5,765 bases of DNA from Methanosarcina sp. (GTDB lineage: Archaea; Halobacteriota; Methanosarcinia; Methanosarcinales; Methanosarcinaceae): the NCBI GenBank assembly GCA_013330315.1, contig DUIO01000133.1:1-5765 (forward strand). The letters are read 5' to 3'. The translations under genes were made by a program, and so were the position numbers. Shown here one piece after another: positions 5,412 to 5,765 of this stretch (its first letter is position 1; the number at the start of each line of letters is the position of its first letter). Under the pieces are notes generated by a model that did not search any database, was not told the origin of the DNA, and was given only the letters and a program-made list of their open reading frames with translations.

Positions 5412-5635
5412 ACTTTTACCTCTACCTGCTGAATTCCAATAAATTTCAGCGGCAGGACATCTTCAAGTTCCTCAGCCTCAAGACAAACCTGTATCGCTTC
5501 CTTTATACGCTCCATAGCCTGTTCCACAGTTTTTCCCTGTGTATAGCAACCTGGGATGTCAGGAACTTTTGCAATATATATCCCATCTTCGTCCTGCTCG
5601 ATCAGAACAGTATAATTCAAGCTCTTGCCTTCCAT
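5408..5635 (-). CDS. hicB: HicB-type antitoxin, short form
   Basis: From the ATG at 5633-5635 the product is 75 residues and consists only of the partial RNase H-like HicB domain: YTVLIEQDEDGIYIAKVPDI (8-27), PGCYTQGKTVEQAMERIKEA (28-47), then a short acidic tail ending VEVKV. It should bind and block HicA. It lacks the C-terminal HTH or ribbon-helix-helix DNA-binding domain of longer HicB proteins, so self-repression by HicB binding DNA is doubtful. The frame is open for 32 codons further upstream, but those cover the TATA box, and the ATG at 5635 begins the typical family length, so I chose it. It is the first gene of the hicB-hicA operon. At least three relics of the same module lie to its left. 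Confidence 0.9.
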   Translation of the reverse strand: MEGKSLNYTVLIEQDEDGIYIAKVPDIPGCYTQGKTVEQAMERIKEAIQVCLEAEELEDVLPLKFIGIQQVEVKV

Positions 5636-5664
5636 CTTTACCAGAATAACATTTAATCTGTGAG

Positions 5665-5673
5665 TATTTAAAG
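5665..5673 (-). promoter_or_regulatory. TATA box of hicBA
   Basis: CTTTAAATA on the minus strand, centred about 34 bases before the chosen hicB ATG, predicts a leader of under ten bases. The surrounding 41 bases are identical in the relic at 4229-4269. There is no convincing ribosome binding site, as expected for a nearly leaderless mRNA. Confidence 0.6.
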
Positions 5674-5734
5674 TTGCTACCGGCAGAACTAAAGATAAAA
5701 GTTTAAAGAAAAACAGCAGAAGATGAATCAATAT

Positions 5735-5765
5735 AACTTTTTTATTATATTTCCGCCCCAGCCCC
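5735..5765 (-). repeat. Dispersed repeat, copy F (cut by the window edge)
   Basis: CTTTTTTATTATATTTCCG then CCCCAGCCCC matches copy D exactly in the core. The minus strand reads GAGAEI followed by two TAA stops (5745-5747 and 5742-5744). It could be the 3' end of a gene lying right of the window, in which case that gene is upstream of hicB on the same strand. The core lies 116 bases before the hicB start. Confidence 0.7.

Noticed and set aside
5636..5731. 32-residue hydrophobic N-terminal extension of HicB
   Set aside because: It spans the TATA element and spacer, gives an atypical hydrophobic leader for a cytoplasmic antitoxin, and the ATG at 5635 matches the family start.
461..5765. CRISPR array
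   Set aside because: The six repeat copies are 0.6-1.7 kb apart, diverged, and separated by genes and relics rather than uniform spacers.
1..5765. tRNA or rRNA genes and complete insertion sequences
   Set aside because: I saw no cloverleaf-type sequence with a TTCRANY T-loop, no rRNA segments, and no transposase-like protein in either strand.

Overview
The window looks archaeal, most likely a Methanosarcina-type methanogen. This is inferred, not proven, from AT-rich intergenic DNA, TATA-box promoters (TTTAAA-type) about 27-34 bases before start codons with almost no leader, Shine-Dalgarno sites used mainly inside operons, GTG and TTG starts, and a gene set common in that genus. It is an accessory, decaying region: short genes, long degenerate spacers, gene fragments and a dispersed repeat.

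Layout, left to right. Bases 1-435 hold the 3' part of a plus-strand flavin-binding PPOX/NimA-like gene. A repeat copy, a possible ORF relic and a hairpin terminator follow. A long minus-strand gene (703-1893) encodes an exported CrtC/AttH-type lipocalin-like protein. Bases 2135-2478 are a mosaic of three scraps: a degraded repeat copy, a C-terminal copy of the PPOX gene, and an antisense frameshifted hicB piece. Next, on the minus strand, is a complete mntA-hepT (MNT/HEPN) toxin-antitoxin operon. On the plus strand is a two-helix membrane protein with duplicated zinc ribbons whose second ribbon is cut by a one-base shift in an A6 run (tail to 4202). It is followed directly by a relic of a hicB promoter and start, another repeat copy, and a small plus-strand gene with a broken 5' end. 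A hicB/hicA junction relic and another repeat copy lead into an intact hicB-hicA operon on the minus strand. The right edge cuts through a sixth repeat copy.

The unifying pattern is a repeat of about 65 bp (core TTCCGCCCCAGCCCCCTCAAA), six copies in 5.3 kb, all in one orientation. Read on the minus strand, most copies spell a similar peptide ending near FEGAGAEI-stop. Four copies lie near minus-strand toxin-antitoxin genes or relics. In three of them the repeat core is about 110-116 bases before the start codon, including in front of two unrelated modules (mntA-hepT and hicBA). The window therefore records repeated duplication, truncation and reshuffling of toxin-antitoxin cassettes next to this repeat. 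Both intact modules have the motifs needed for function: the HEPN RX4HXY motif and MNT GS...DxD for HepT/MntA, and the catalytic GSH histidine for HicA.
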